A DNA stretch of 64,000 nt from Elusimicrobia bacterium GWA2_62_23 (GCA_001799635.1 MGTV01000023.1:28029-92028), one strand, 5' to 3'. Positions 8,722 through 18,009 are shown, numbered from the stretch's first letter. A program made the numbers and translations. Notes: generated by a model from the sequence alone, not told the origin.

Positions 8722-9945
8722 TTAGAACCTCCACTCCATGCCGGCGAAATAGGAAGAACTGTCGTAGTTGTAGCGGTAAACCTGCTCGTAGCGGTTATTG
8801 GACCGCGAAGCCGCCCAGGTGCCCTGCACTTTGGCGTCCAGCGAGCGCGCCACCGGGTAGGCCAGCTCGGCGGTGAAGCTGCTGGAATACTGCGCCAGGG
8901 TCTTGGAGGTGTACGACCCGTCGCCTTTCTGGGCCAGGCGCTCCGAATAGGAACGCACCGCGAACTCGTAGGAGAGCCGCGTGATCAGGCCGGTAGCGAT
9001 GGAGATGAACTGCGCGCCGGGCGCCAGCCGCACCTCGGTATAGTCGTAGTAGCCCTTGATGTACTTGAGATGGGCCGGGTCCGTATCCATGTGGTTCTGG
9101 TTGGAGATCAGGTTGGCCAGGCCCAGGCCCGCGCTGAACACCGGGCGGATGCCGCCCAGCCACTGCAGGTCGTTGTAGCGCTTGGAGAGGCCCAGGTTCG
9201 CGGACTGGTAATAGTCCGACCGCTTGGAGCTCAGGTAGCGGCCCTCGGAGTTGATGACCTTCTGGTCCTGGTAGTCTATCAGGGACAGGGAGAACAGGAA
9301 GTCAGCCTTCTTGAAATTGGGCAGGTCCATCTCGGCGGCGTAGCTGACCTGGTTGGTCAGGGTGTCCAGAACCCGGCTGCCGGGGTTGGGCGCGGCCATT
9401 TCGGCCCCGTACTGGCTGGCCAGCGATTTAAAGCGCGTGTAGCGGGTGTAGTAGGCGTCCCAGGAGAGCTGCCAGGTCCACGGCGTGGACAGGCCCAGGC
9501 GGGTCTTGCGCTCCAGCGTCACGCCGGCCTCGTAGCGGGTGAAGTCGTAAAGGCCTTCCCCCCAGTTCTCGTCCTTGGTCTCGCGGAAAAGCTGGTTCTT
9601 AACGCCCACCCGGGGCTTGAAAGAGTAGCCGCCTTCGTAGCGGCGTATCAGTTTGAAGCCGAGCGAGTTATCCAGGCTCTGCTGGAACAGGGTACCGCCG
9701 CCGGCCAGTTCGTTCACCTGCTTGAAGCCGGTATAGACGGACCGGGCGCTGGCGAAGAAGCCGGAGCTGGGCGAATAGCTCCTGGCCAGTTGGGCGTCCA
9801 GCACGCCGTAGCCGTTGAAGGCCCCGGACTGTCCGCCGAAGAAGTACTGGCCCCCGAAGAGGTCCAGCTTCCCCATGAGTTTGTAATTCCCGGCCGCGGC
9901 AGGAGCCGCGGTCATCAAAAGAACCGCTGCGATCAGTTTTTTCAA
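8722..9945 (-). CDS. Outer-membrane beta-barrel protein, FecR-module partner (copy 2)
   Basis: A 407-aa protein with signal peptide MKKLIAAVLLMTAAPAAA, amphipathic strands throughout and C-terminal 'FAGMEWRF'; the terminal Phe is the usual barrel assembly signal. It matches copy 1 in length, in the 'NELAGGG' phrase near residue 75, in 'RETKDENWGEGLYDF' near residue 115, and in the closing 'RYNYDSSSYFAGMEW' (copy 1: 'RYNYRASTYLLGLEW'). Gene order is inverted relative to copy 1: here the barrel precedes the FecR gene. It sits 21 nt downstream of the PorV-like gene in one operon. Confidence 0.75.
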   Translation of the reverse strand: MKKLIAAVLLMTAAPAAAGNYKLMGKLDLFGGQYFFGGQSGAFNGYGVLDAQLARSYSPSSGFFASARSVYTGFKQVNELAGGGTLFQQSLDNSLGFKLIRRYEGGYSFKPRVGVKNQLFRETKDENWGEGLYDFTRYEAGVTLERKTRLGLSTPWTWQLSWDAYYTRYTRFKSLASQYGAEMAAPNPGSRVLDTLTNQVSYAAEMDLPNFKKADFLFSLSLIDYQDQKVINSEGRYLSSKRSDYYQSANLGLSKRYNDLQWLGGIRPVFSAGLGLANLISNQNHMDTDPAHLKYIKGYYDYTEVRLAPGAQFISIATGLITRLSYEFAVRSYSERLAQKGDGSYTSKTLAQYSSSFTAELAYPVARSLDAKVQGTWAASRSNNRYEQVYRYNYDSSSYFAGMEWRF

Positions 9946-9966
9946 GTCAGTCTCCCCGTGTTGCGT

Positions 9967-10872
9967 TTAGAAAACAAAGCCCAGCGTCATGCGGTGCGTG
10001 TCGCCCAGGTCCCCGAAGGGCACGTAGGCGTAGTCGAAAGCGAAGCTGTCGAACTTAAGGCCCAGGCCCGCGCCGAACCCGGTCAGCCCGCCCAGTTCGT
10101 CCCGGCTGCGGCCTACCTGGTAGCCCGCGCGGAAAGAGAGCAGCTTGTTGGCGTGGTACTCGGCGCCCAGGTCCAGGTACAGTCGCTCGTCGTTGGCCAG
10201 CCAGTCCAGGTCGGCCGCCGCGGTCAGTTTCTTGTCGAAGAAGCCGGTGGACGCGCCGCCCTTGAAAGTGAGCGGCAGTTTGTCGGGACCTATCTTGCCG
10301 CCCAGGTTCTGCACCGTGAAGGCCGCCGTCCAGCTGCCGTTGAAGGAGTAGGACGAGCCCAGGTCTATGGCCAGCGCCTTGTCGTTCTGGGTGTCGAGCT
10401 TCTGCTGTATGTATTTCAGGTTGCCGCCCACGGCCAGCCCGGGTATAACGTCGGGCCGCGCGTAGGACAGGGTGACGGCCGTATTGTTATTGCTGAACTT
10501 GGAGATAGGGTTGTCCGTGTCGCCGGTGCGCTTCTCTATGTCGGACACCGTCAGGTAGTTCACGCCGGCGCCGAACACGCCCATGTCGTCGCCGAGCGGG
10601 GCCGCGTAGCCCACAAAGCCCTGCGACTCGTCCACGAACAGCATGTTGTAGCTGGCGCTGAGGTCGCGCCGCTTCAGCCCGGCCAGCCTGGCCGGGTTCC
10701 AGTTCACGGCGCCCGCCCCTTCGGTAAGCGAGCTGGCGGCGGAACCGAGGGCCAGTTCCCTGGCCCCCACGCCCACCTTAAGGAAGCTCGCGCCGGTGGT
10801 GCCAACGCCGGCGGCCTGCGCCGCCCCCGCGCCCAGCATTAAAGCCGCTGAAAGCCATATTTTATAGTTCAT
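9967..10872 (-). CDS. PorV/PorQ-family outer-membrane protein
   Basis: A 301-aa protein with a signal peptide (MNYKIWLSAALMLGAGAAQA). The N-terminal phrase 'GTTGASFLKVGVGARELALG' followed by 'GAGAVNWNPARLAG' is characteristic of the PorV/PorQ family of FadL-like barrels. It ends in 'RMTLGFVF', with the terminal Phe of a barrel. In Bacteroidota, PorV shuttles type IX secretion substrates to the attachment complex; many diderm phyla have PorV homologues without a proven type IX system. Its upstream neighbour (10898-15862, 25 nt away) ends in a FlgD/type-IX-like C-terminal domain, so a carrier-cargo relation is plausible but inferred. Confidence 0.85.
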   Translation of the reverse strand: MNYKIWLSAALMLGAGAAQAAGVGTTGASFLKVGVGARELALGSAASSLTEGAGAVNWNPARLAGLKRRDLSASYNMLFVDESQGFVGYAAPLGDDMGVFGAGVNYLTVSDIEKRTGDTDNPISKFSNNNTAVTLSYARPDVIPGLAVGGNLKYIQQKLDTQNDKALAIDLGSSYSFNGSWTAAFTVQNLGGKIGPDKLPLTFKGGASTGFFDKKLTAAADLDWLANDERLYLDLGAEYHANKLLSFRAGYQVGRSRDELGGLTGFGAGLGLKFDSFAFDYAYVPFGDLGDTHRMTLGFVF

Positions 10873-10897
10873 AGTCTCTCCTCAGTCCTTAAGCCGG

Positions 10898-13800
10898 TTA
10901 CTTTATGACCGCCATCTTGAACGTAGCGTCCTCGCGGCTGGGCTTCTTGCCGGAGAGCTCCACCACGCCGTAATAGACGCCGTTGGCCACTTCCTGGCCG
11001 GCCTTGTTATGGCCGTTCCATTCGAAGTAGTTGTACTTGCCGCCCACGCAGGTGCTGCTCAGGTCGTTGACCAGTTCGCCGGCCAGCGTGTAGATGCGGA
11101 TGTGGCAGGGGCCGCCGTTGGCCGCCGGCACTTCCACGTGGATGAACGTGCCGTTGGTGGTCAGCGAGGCCAGATTGCCCGCGTCGTGGTTATGAGCGGT
11201 CACGGTCTTGGCCTTGAGGCTGAAGGGGTTCGGGTAGTTGAACACCTTCACCTTGCTGCCGCCGTAGGCGTCGCCGGCCACGGAAGGCCGGATCACGGCG
11301 AAGGTGCCGGAGGTGGAGCTGCCGCCCGCGGCCTGCGGGCGCACCACGTACTGGCGCCCGTCGAAGGCGTTCACCTGCACGGAGCCGGGCTTGGCCAGGA
11401 TGGAGGCCAGGCTCTTGAGCTTCACCTTCACGGTGCCCTTCACGGGGTTGATGGTCGCCACGCCGGTCACTTCCTCCCACTTGGAGGTGGTGTCGTTATA
11501 GCGGGCCACCGAGAGGTCCGTAAGGTCCGCGGTGGTCTTGTCGTAGGCCAGCGTGAGCTCTATGGACTTGTCCTCGTTGGGGGTAACGCTGGTGAGCGCC
11601 ACCGTATAGAGGTTGCCGGCGAAAGCGTCCGCGCCGAGCGCGTTCACCTTGTCGGCCACGGAAGCGTCGCTCTTGTCCTCGCCCTTGAAAGAGCAGGTAG
11701 GCACCGCCCCGGTGGACACCGGCAGCACGGCCCCGGGCGGGAACATGATGGCCGAAGCGTCGTCGCCGCTGTTGTCTATACCGGCCTCGTTGCCGCGGCG
11801 GCCCTTTTCGTCCTCGGTATCGTCGCCGATTATCAGGTCGTCTATCTGCTGCTCGGCGTTGCCCTTATAACTCTTGCCGAACAGGAGTTCGCGCGTCACG
11901 GTGCGGCCGGAGTAGGATACGGCCTCCCCGTGCAGCACGTAGGTGACGCCGTTGGTAAGGCTGGCCAGCGGCACCTTGCCTATCATCTCGCCGCTGGAGA
12001 TCTGCTCCAGGTTCACGGTGATAGCGCTGCCGGCGTTATAAGGCGAAGCGCTGTAGGTCATGACCCCGGTCTTGAAGTCCGACGGGTTCAGCACGGTGAA
12101 CTCATAATACTCGTCGCCTTTCTTGGCGAACATCTCGATGTCCAGCGGCTTGGGCTTCATGATGAAGTCTATGCCGGTTAGGAGGCCGTAATGCGGCACG
12201 GTGCTCTGGTTAAGCGTGTACTTGCCGGGCACTTTAAGGAAGACCTTGTACACGTCCCCGGGGATAAGCCCGGTCAGCCGGTAGGTACCATCCGAGCCGG
12301 TGCGCGTCTTTATGAGCGGCAGCGGCGCCGTGGGGTGCGTGCCGTTGTAGGTGTCGTTGTAGGCGTAGATGAGCGCGCCGGGCTGCACCTTGGCGAAAGG
12401 CATCTTCTGCGAATACACCGTGCCGGAGACGGAGCCGCCGGCCGCGGTGAGCGTAAAGTTACGCGTGTAGCTGTTGCTGCCTACCAGTTCCTCTTCCGCG
12501 TCGTCCAGGGCGTAGCCCTCGGCCGAGACCTTCAGGCGCACCTCGCCGGGCGGCAGACCTTCGAACTTATAGGCGCCGGTGGAGTCGGTTACCACGGAGC
12601 GCGGGTCTATGCCCTCGCCTACCAGCGACACGGCCACGTTGGACAGCCGCACCGCGGTATTGGTGGTGGTCACCACGCCCTGCAGGGTGGCGCCCACGCC
12701 CACGAGGGCGTCCAGGTCTATGGACATGGTGGTGGTAGAGCCGTTAACGCCAACGCAGGTGCGCGTCTGGTACGGCGGGTAATTGGGCGTGGTCACCACT
12801 GCCGTGTAGCAGGTGGAAGGAGCCAGCGCCCTGATCTGGTAGGCGAAATACGGGGCCTCGTTGAGCATGGTGATGAACTGGGAATAGCCCAGCTGGAAGT
12901 TGGCGGTAAACGACCCGGTCTGCTCCCGCTCAGCTATGAAGTCCATAGACGGCACCACTATGCCGGCCGCCTTGAAAGCGCCGTTGGCGTCGTAGAGCGT
13001 GACCAGAGGCAGATAGTTCATGAACCCCTCAAAGTCGCCGCCGAGGGCGTCGTAGTCGGCCTGCCTGAAGAAGTTATTGGCCGACACAAGCCCCTTCAGC
13101 GTGGCATTGCCGCGCGCGGCCATGCTGACAGTCGGGTTCATGTTGACTATCATACCGCTCGAAGGCCACATGGAATAGGCCGGGCGCACCAGCGCGTTGG
13201 CGCGGCTGTCTTCTATGATGACGTTCTTGCTGGACGTGATCAGCGAGAAATGCGGGTACGGGGCATCGGGAATGGGGCCCGCAGACATGTCGCCGAAGTC
13301 GCCGGAGCGCATGAGGTACAGATCGTACACCGCAGGGGACGGCAGGGCCAGGGCGCAGAAGCCGGGCGGCTGGCCGCCTCCGCAAGGACCGCTTTCATCT
13401 CCGGGCACTGTGCCGGTGGAGTAGCGGAATTTCAGACCGTCATCCTTGCCGGAAAGCATGGTTATTATGGTCTCGCCCTTAAGGACGGTGCCTGCCGGCA
13501 CCGGGATCACCCGGAAACCGAGCACGGTGTCATGATTAGGGGACACGATAACGCTGGTGTCCGGCATCAGGGCCGGGTTCATGCCTATGCCCACATAGGT
13601 GGCGTCCACCAGGTTCACGCTCACGGTAGAGGTACTGCCGGCCGTGACGTTAACGGTAGGGGCGGGAGAAGGCAGGGCGTAATCGAAAGAAGCCTCGCCG
13701 CTGCCGTTCACCCGGATCCGGTTTATGCCGGGCAGCACGCTGGTAAGGGTAAAGGTGCCGTCCTTCTGCACCTGGGTGCCGGACCAGCCGTTATCGCTGT

Positions 13801-15862
13801 TCATGTCTATCCAGATGTACTGGTGCTCGGCCGGGATGAACACCGTGCCGTCGGGCTTATAGAGCGTGCCGGTAACTATGCCGGCCGGCTCGAAGTCCAT
13901 ATCCACCACCACGGTGCCGGTGGAGCCCAGGTGCACCTGGTCATTGCCGCCGCCGCGGCGCACGCGGCCCCAGCCGTAGGCGCTGGTGTACATGTAGTAG
14001 GAGAAACCGCTGGATACGTTGATCTGGTAGTCGTAGTGGTCGGCGCCGGAGCCGCTCAAGGAAGTGAAGTTGCCGCTGCCGCAGCTCAGGCCGTCCTGGC
14101 ATGAGGGATAGAGCGCTATGGTGATGGGATGGGCGCTCAGGTCGGTCACGCCGGGGAACCGCAGGGTGCCGCGCACCAGGCCGCTGGTATTGCCGCCGGT
14201 GGTGACCACGTAGGTGATGGAGGACAGGTTAACCGCCCCGTCGGTGACCAGCGCGCCGCTGCTGTCGTACACGTGCAGCATCTGGTTGTCGCCTTCGGCC
14301 GTATTGGTCTCCACGAGCACGCGGTAATCGTCCACGCCGGTACCGCCGTAGGCGCAATGCGTCTGCAGCCAGCAGCCCTGTTCGTGGCAGTCCTGGTACA
14401 CGCCCCAGGCGGGAGACTCGCGGTCGGGCCCGGAGTTAAAGGGCACCGACTGGCCGCCGGAGAACTGCGTCCAGACATTGACCACATAGTTGCCGCTGGG
14501 AATACCGGTAAGCGTAACGCAGCCGTCGGCGCCGGTCTGCAGGTTCTTTATGGCATAGCCCGGGCGCTGCTGGAAATCGGGATAATTGGTCCCGGCGCAG
14601 GCGTTGGGAGCGTCGCTCCAGGGAGAGCCGTCCGGATTGATATTGACCTGGGAGTTGGGAATAGGCGCGCCGGAGGCGGACCTGGCGCAGACCTTGAAAG
14701 TGCCGGTGCTGGCGGCCATCTCATTGAGCTGGACCTTGACGGTGTCGTAATAACCTGGGGAAGCCACGCCCTGGAAAATAGGCAGCGCGGAACTGACATA
14801 CACGAAGTCGTTCTCGCCGCGGGGCGCGAGGCCGCTGCACAAGTCCTGTACCCCGGTCAGCGCGGGACTGGTATAAGGTTCATAGCAGGTACCGCCGCCG
14901 CCCTGCCGCCAGGAGCAGCCGCCCATGGACTCGGCGTAATAGGTGGCGCCGAGCACCAGGTCGGTCAGTTGAAAACGGCCGTTCTCGTCCACATTGGCCC
15001 ACTTGTAGTCGCTGCAGGAGCGGAAATTGACACCGATGTAGCCGATGGCGGACCACAGGGTGGTGCCGGTACTGCGCACTATGCCCTGCACCGCGCTGGT
15101 GGAAACCGCGGCCGAACCGGAAGTATTGTTCTCCACGCGCGAAGGCGGGATGGAATTGGCGAAGTCCGCCTTGGCGGCCCCGGTGTAGGAAAGGGTATAG
15201 GCGCCGAGCTCCAGCGGCAGGCTGTCGCCGAGTTCGGTCATGACGTTGCGGCCGGTACCCCTGTTCAGGTAGGGATCGTAGGTGCCTATATTATAGGTAT
15301 TGGGGTCCGCGAAGGGCACATTGTCCACCACGAGGAAACCGACCCCGCTGCCGTCGGTCTGCACTATGCCCGTGCCGCCCTGCTGCTGGGCCAGCATATT
15401 GTAAACGCCTCCGAACAGCACGGTGTTGGGAGTGGCGTTGGCTATCTCGAGGCGGATGCGGGCCACTCCGGTCAGGCCGGAGGTCACGGTGAAAGTGGAA
15501 TAGCGGGTGGTGCCGTCGGCCCAGATATAGCGGTTGGGGTCGTATTCCGGGTTATTGAACTGGTCATAGATGCTGGGAGAATAGCCGTGGGAGGAGAACA
15601 GGATGTTATAGCTCCGGTCGTTCTCCAGCGTGAACTGGTATTTGCCTTTAGTGGCGTCCGGCGCGTTGGAGGTAACGCCCACCTGCGTGTGCGTGGAGGG
15701 GCCGTTCATGCCGAATTCCACCGCGGCCACCAGCACGTCCCCTACGGGGTTGCCGTCCCCGTCCTGTACGTAGACGTTGAGCGTGGTGCCTACCGCCGAA
15801 GCGGTAGAAGCCGCCGCCAGGGCGAGCAGCCCCGCAAGGATCATTTTAGTGAACAGGCGCAT
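10898..15862 (-). CDS. Giant secreted multi-domain protein with carboxypeptidase-regulatory-like repeats and FlgD/type-IX-like C-terminal domain
   Basis: A 1654-aa protein with signal peptide MRLFTKMILAGLLALAAASTASA. Several CarboxypepD_reg-like beta-sandwiches are recognisable, for example around residues 25-120, 1095-1160 and 1170-1260 ('VTDSTGAYKFEGLPPGEVRLKV' type phrases). The last ~110 residues hold 'NYPNPFSLKAK', 'IRIYTLAGELV', 'EWNGHNKAGQEVANGVY' and a Lys-rich end, the pattern of FlgD-Ig and type IX sorting domains. The region around residues 320-560 is Cys-rich. It is the first gene of the operon with PorV-like, barrel and FecR genes. A leader of about 90 nt separates it from a good promoter (15959-15986); the ribosome site GGAGG lies just upstream of the ATG. 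Likely a surface or extracellular protein; ligand unknown. Confidence 0.85.
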   Translation of the reverse strand: MRLFTKMILAGLLALAAASTASAVGTTLNVYVQDGDGNPVGDVLVAAVEFGMNGPSTHTQVGVTSNAPDATKGKYQFTLENDRSYNILFSSHGYSPSIYDQFNNPEYDPNRYIWADGTTRYSTFTVTSGLTGVARIRLEIANATPNTVLFGGVYNMLAQQQGGTGIVQTDGSGVGFLVVDNVPFADPNTYNIGTYDPYLNRGTGRNVMTELGDSLPLELGAYTLSYTGAAKADFANSIPPSRVENNTSGSAAVSTSAVQGIVRSTGTTLWSAIGYIGVNFRSCSDYKWANVDENGRFQLTDLVLGATYYAESMGGCSWRQGGGGTCYEPYTSPALTGVQDLCSGLAPRGENDFVYVSSALPIFQGVASPGYYDTVKVQLNEMAASTGTFKVCARSASGAPIPNSQVNINPDGSPWSDAPNACAGTNYPDFQQRPGYAIKNLQTGADGCVTLTGIPSGNYVVNVWTQFSGGQSVPFNSGPDRESPAWGVYQDCHEQGCWLQTHCAYGGTGVDDYRVLVETNTAEGDNQMLHVYDSSGALVTDGAVNLSSITYVVTTGGNTSGLVRGTLRFPGVTDLSAHPITIALYPSCQDGLSCGSGNFTSLSGSGADHYDYQINVSSGFSYYMYTSAYGWGRVRRGGGNDQVHLGSTGTVVVDMDFEPAGIVTGTLYKPDGTVFIPAEHQYIWIDMNSDNGWSGTQVQKDGTFTLTSVLPGINRIRVNGSGEASFDYALPSPAPTVNVTAGSTSTVSVNLVDATYVGIGMNPALMPDTSVIVSPNHDTVLGFRVIPVPAGTVLKGETIITMLSGKDDGLKFRYSTGTVPGDESGPCGGGQPPGFCALALPSPAVYDLYLMRSGDFGDMSAGPIPDAPYPHFSLITSSKNVIIEDSRANALVRPAYSMWPSSGMIVNMNPTVSMAARGNATLKGLVSANNFFRQADYDALGGDFEGFMNYLPLVTLYDANGAFKAAGIVVPSMDFIAEREQTGSFTANFQLGYSQFITMLNEAPYFAYQIRALAPSTCYTAVVTTPNYPPYQTRTCVGVNGSTTTMSIDLDALVGVGATLQGVVTTTNTAVRLSNVAVSLVGEGIDPRSVVTDSTGAYKFEGLPPGEVRLKVSAEGYALDDAEEELVGSNSYTRNFTLTAAGGSVSGTVYSQKMPFAKVQPGALIYAYNDTYNGTHPTAPLPLIKTRTGSDGTYRLTGLIPGDVYKVFLKVPGKYTLNQSTVPHYGLLTGIDFIMKPKPLDIEMFAKKGDEYYEFTVLNPSDFKTGVMTYSASPYNAGSAITVNLEQISSGEMIGKVPLASLTNGVTYVLHGEAVSYSGRTVTRELLFGKSYKGNAEQQIDDLIIGDDTEDEKGRRGNEAGIDNSGDDASAIMFPPGAVLPVSTGAVPTCSFKGEDKSDASVADKVNALGADAFAGNLYTVALTSVTPNEDKSIELTLAYDKTTADLTDLSVARYNDTTSKWEEVTGVATINPVKGTVKVKLKSLASILAKPGSVQVNAFDGRQYVVRPQAAGGSSTSGTFAVIRPSVAGDAYGGSKVKVFNYPNPFSLKAKTVTAHNHDAGNLASLTTNGTFIHVEVPAANGGPCHIRIYTLAGELVNDLSSTCVGGKYNYFEWNGHNKAGQEVANGVYYGVVELSGKKPSREDATFKMAVIK

Positions 15863-15958
15863 AGTTCCTCCGTGAATGGCCGGGCGTTAAGCGCCTGGCC
15901 TTACGAAAATCCGAGAAATAGAAGAAAGGTCCCCCCGCTGAAATCCGACTCCGGTAAA

Positions 15959-15986
15959 GATATAACATTGGGTTGAGAACAGTCAA
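15959..15986 (-). promoter_or_regulatory. Sigma-70-type promoter for the CTD protein operon
   Basis: On the minus strand TTGACT (15986-15981), a 16-nt spacer, then TATATC (15964-15959; a one-base shift gives ATATCT with 17). The predicted leader of about 90 nt holds a GC hairpin (about 15880-15902, GGCG/CGCC core) ahead of the ribosome site. The hairpin lacks a T-run, so it is not a terminator. Confidence 0.65.
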
Positions 15987-16017
15987 CCGCAAATTATGTA
16001 ACTTAGGGCACAGGCCT

Positions 16018-16998
16018 TTAGTGGGCGCAGACGTCACAGGAAGAATTGCCCACCGGCTCCGCTTCCACCTGGAAAACCGAGTGTTTTATGCCGAAGCCGG
16101 CGGCCACGCCGCAGGTGGCGGCCTTTATGGCCGCCTGCTGCAGGGCCGGGTCCTTCACCACCAGATGCGCGCTGATGGCGTTGAAACCGGAGGACAGGCT
16201 CCACACATGCAGTTCGTGCACGTCCGAAACGCCGTCTATGGCGAGCAGCTGCTTCTCCACGGCTTTCAGGGACAGCCCGCGCGGCGCGCCTTCCATGAGG
16301 ATGTGGAAGGCTTCGCCCAGCAGCCGGGTGGAACTGAACAGGATGAGCGCTATTATAAGGAGGGAGACTATGGTGTCGGCCCGGTACCAGCCGGTAAAAT
16401 AGATGATGAGGCCGGCCGCTATGGCCGCCACGGAGCCGGCCAGGTCGCTGACCACGTGCAGAAAAGCCCCGCGGATGTTGATATTGTCCTCGCTGTGGGC
16501 GTGCAGGATCCAGGCGGAGGCCAGGTTGGCCAGCAGGCCGGCCACGGCCACCCCCAGCATGGGGCCGTACAACACCGGCACCGGGTCGTAGAAGCGTTCG
16601 TAAACCTCGCGCAGCATGTAGCCGGAGAGGATCCACAACAGCAGGGCGTTGGCCAGGGCCGCCACCACCTCGGCGCGCCGGTAGCCGAAGGTACGGGCCG
16701 AGTCGGGCTTGAGGGCCGCCAGCCGCGAGGCGAAGAAGCTCATGCCGAGCGCGGCGGCGTCGGTCATCATGTGCATGGAGTCGCTGAGCAGCGCCATGCT
16801 GCCGGTGAGCAGCCCGCCCACGGCCTCCACGGCCATGAAACCGGCGGTTATGAGGAAAGCGTAGGTGATGGCCCGCCGCTGCAGGCCGGCGTGGCCGTGA
16901 TGGCCGTGGGAGCAGCCGCCGTGGCCGTGAGCCGCGCGAGGATGGCCCGCATGCTCATCATGGCCGTGGTCGTGCCCGCAGGCGTGATCGTGTCCCAT
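16018..16998 (-). CDS. Cation diffusion facilitator (CzcD/ZitB-like zinc exporter)
   Basis: A 326-aa protein that exports divalent metal ions, chiefly Zn2+, from cytoplasm to periplasm by proton antiport. The first ~40 residues are His/Gly/Asp-rich (HDHACGHDHGHDEH type). Six membrane helices then follow, with the two zinc-site motifs HMMTD (helix 2) and HVVSD (helix 5) that define zinc-selective CDF members. A cytoplasmic ferredoxin-like tail comes next and ends in CDVCAH, a plausible extra metal ligand. The family's usual length is 300-320. A TATAAT lies exactly 6 nt upstream of the ATG, so the mRNA may be leaderless. Divergent from the polyprenyl synthase gene. Confidence 0.92.
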   Translation of the reverse strand: MGHDHACGHDHGHDEHAGHPRAAHGHGGCSHGHHGHAGLQRRAITYAFLITAGFMAVEAVGGLLTGSMALLSDSMHMMTDAAALGMSFFASRLAALKPDSARTFGYRRAEVVAALANALLLWILSGYMLREVYERFYDPVPVLYGPMLGVAVAGLLANLASAWILHAHSEDNINIRGAFLHVVSDLAGSVAAIAAGLIIYFTGWYRADTIVSLLIIALILFSSTRLLGEAFHILMEGAPRGLSLKAVEKQLLAIDGVSDVHELHVWSLSSGFNAISAHLVVKDPALQQAAIKAATCGVAAGFGIKHSVFQVEAEPVGNSSCDVCAH

Positions 16999-17004
16999 AC
17001 CGTG

Positions 17005-17010
17005 ATTATA
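17005..17010 (-). promoter_or_regulatory. -10 element (TATAAT) for the CDF gene, leaderless arrangement
   Basis: On the minus strand TATAAT (17010-17005), then CACGGT, then the ATG at 16998. The 6-nt gap places the expected transcription start on or next to the A of the start codon. No good -35 was seen. No ribosome-binding site exists in the gap. Confidence 0.6.
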
Positions 17011-17044
17011 TAATTTTGGTAAATGCTAAAATATATGCCTTATT

Positions 17045-18007
17045 ATGCCTACCACACGGGACCTGGAAGACGCCTTGCGCGCCATCAATGACGATATCGC
17101 GGCCTCCCTTTCCGGGATAGCCCCGGACGTCTTCGATTTCAAAGCGCATCCCTTCAGCTTCCTGGGCAAGGCCGCCAGGGCCAGGTTCACCCTGCTCGCC
17201 GCGCGGGCCCTCGGCTCCGACGGGCCCGCGGCCGCGGCCGCGGCCGCGGCGGCCGAGCTCACCCACACGGCTTCCCTCCTCCACGACGACTGCCTCGACA
17301 CCGCCCGCTACCGCCGGGGCCTGCCCACGCTCTACGACCAGCTCGGCGTGAACGGGGCTATCCTGGTGGGCGACCTGCTCATAGCCATAGCTTTCGAAAA
17401 AGCCGGGGGCGCAGCGCCCGAACTGCAGGGCGAACTGGTGCGCGCCGTGCGCCGCATGACCGAAGGCGCCCTGATAGAGGAAAATTCCCGCGGCAAAAAG
17501 ATCTCGGCCGCCGAGGCCGAACGCCTGTCGGCCCTGAAGACCGGGGCGCTGTTCCGCTGGTGCGCCCTGGCCGCCTGCCACCTGGCCCGCCGCGCCGACC
17601 TGCTGGAAACCTGCGCGAAGCTCGGCGAGGAAATTGGCACGGCCTTCCAGATCATAGACGACGTGCTGGATTTCGAAGGGGACGCAGGCGCCTGCGGCAA
17701 AGAGACCCTCAAGGACATCAAGGAAGGAAAGTTCACCCTGCCGCTGATCCTGGCCCTGAACGACGCGGCGGCCGGCCCGGCGGCCCAAAAGCTTGTGGCG
17801 GCCATGCAGGCCGGCCCGGCGGCCGACCTGGCGCAGGCCCTGGAGCTCTCCGGGCTGGTGAAGGCCGGCGGCTTCGCGGCGGCGGCCCGCGCCAGCGCCC
17901 TGGAAAAACTCAAGGCCCTTTTCCCGCTCACCGACCGCCTCCCGGACAAGGCCGGCGCCGCGGCGCTCAAGGATTTCCTGCTGGCCATGGCGGAAAGGAA
18001 GGCCTGA
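17045..18007 (+). CDS. Polyprenyl (trans-isoprenyl) diphosphate synthase
   Basis: A 320-aa enzyme that condenses IPP onto an allylic diphosphate to make a C15-C40 trans-prenyl diphosphate. Both Asp-rich motifs are present: LLHDDCLD (DDxxD, about residue 85) and QIIDDVLDF (about residue 205), each binding Mg-diphosphate. K and R residues before the first motif (GKAARARF) fit the IPP site. The run GPAAAAAAAAA just upstream of the first motif is low-complexity Ala. Stop is 2 nt before the menA start, so it probably makes the side chain for menaquinone. Chain length cannot be read with confidence. Confidence 0.88.
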   Translation: MPTTRDLEDALRAINDDIAASLSGIAPDVFDFKAHPFSFLGKAARARFTLLAARALGSDGPAAAAAAAAAELTHTASLLHDDCLDTARYRRGLPTLYDQLGVNGAILVGDLLIAIAFEKAGGAAPELQGELVRAVRRMTEGALIEENSRGKKISAAEAERLSALKTGALFRWCALAACHLARRADLLETCAKLGEEIGTAFQIIDDVLDFEGDAGACGKETLKDIKEGKFTLPLILALNDAAAGPAAQKLVAAMQAGPAADLAQALELSGLVKAGGFAAAARASALEKLKALFPLTDRLPDKAGAAALKDFLLAMAERKA

Positions 18008-18009
18008 CC

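Noticed and set aside
12191..15976. Plus-strand frames of 637 and 615 codons
   Set aside because: Antisense to the 1654-aa protein gene. They arise because stop codons are rare in the complementary frame of GC-rich genes; the products look random.
17560..18009. Upstream extension of menA inside the polyprenyl synthase gene
   Set aside because: The product is a Pro/Gly/Arg-rich out-of-frame reading of the synthase; the ATG at 18010 has a ribosome site and begins a typical MenA.
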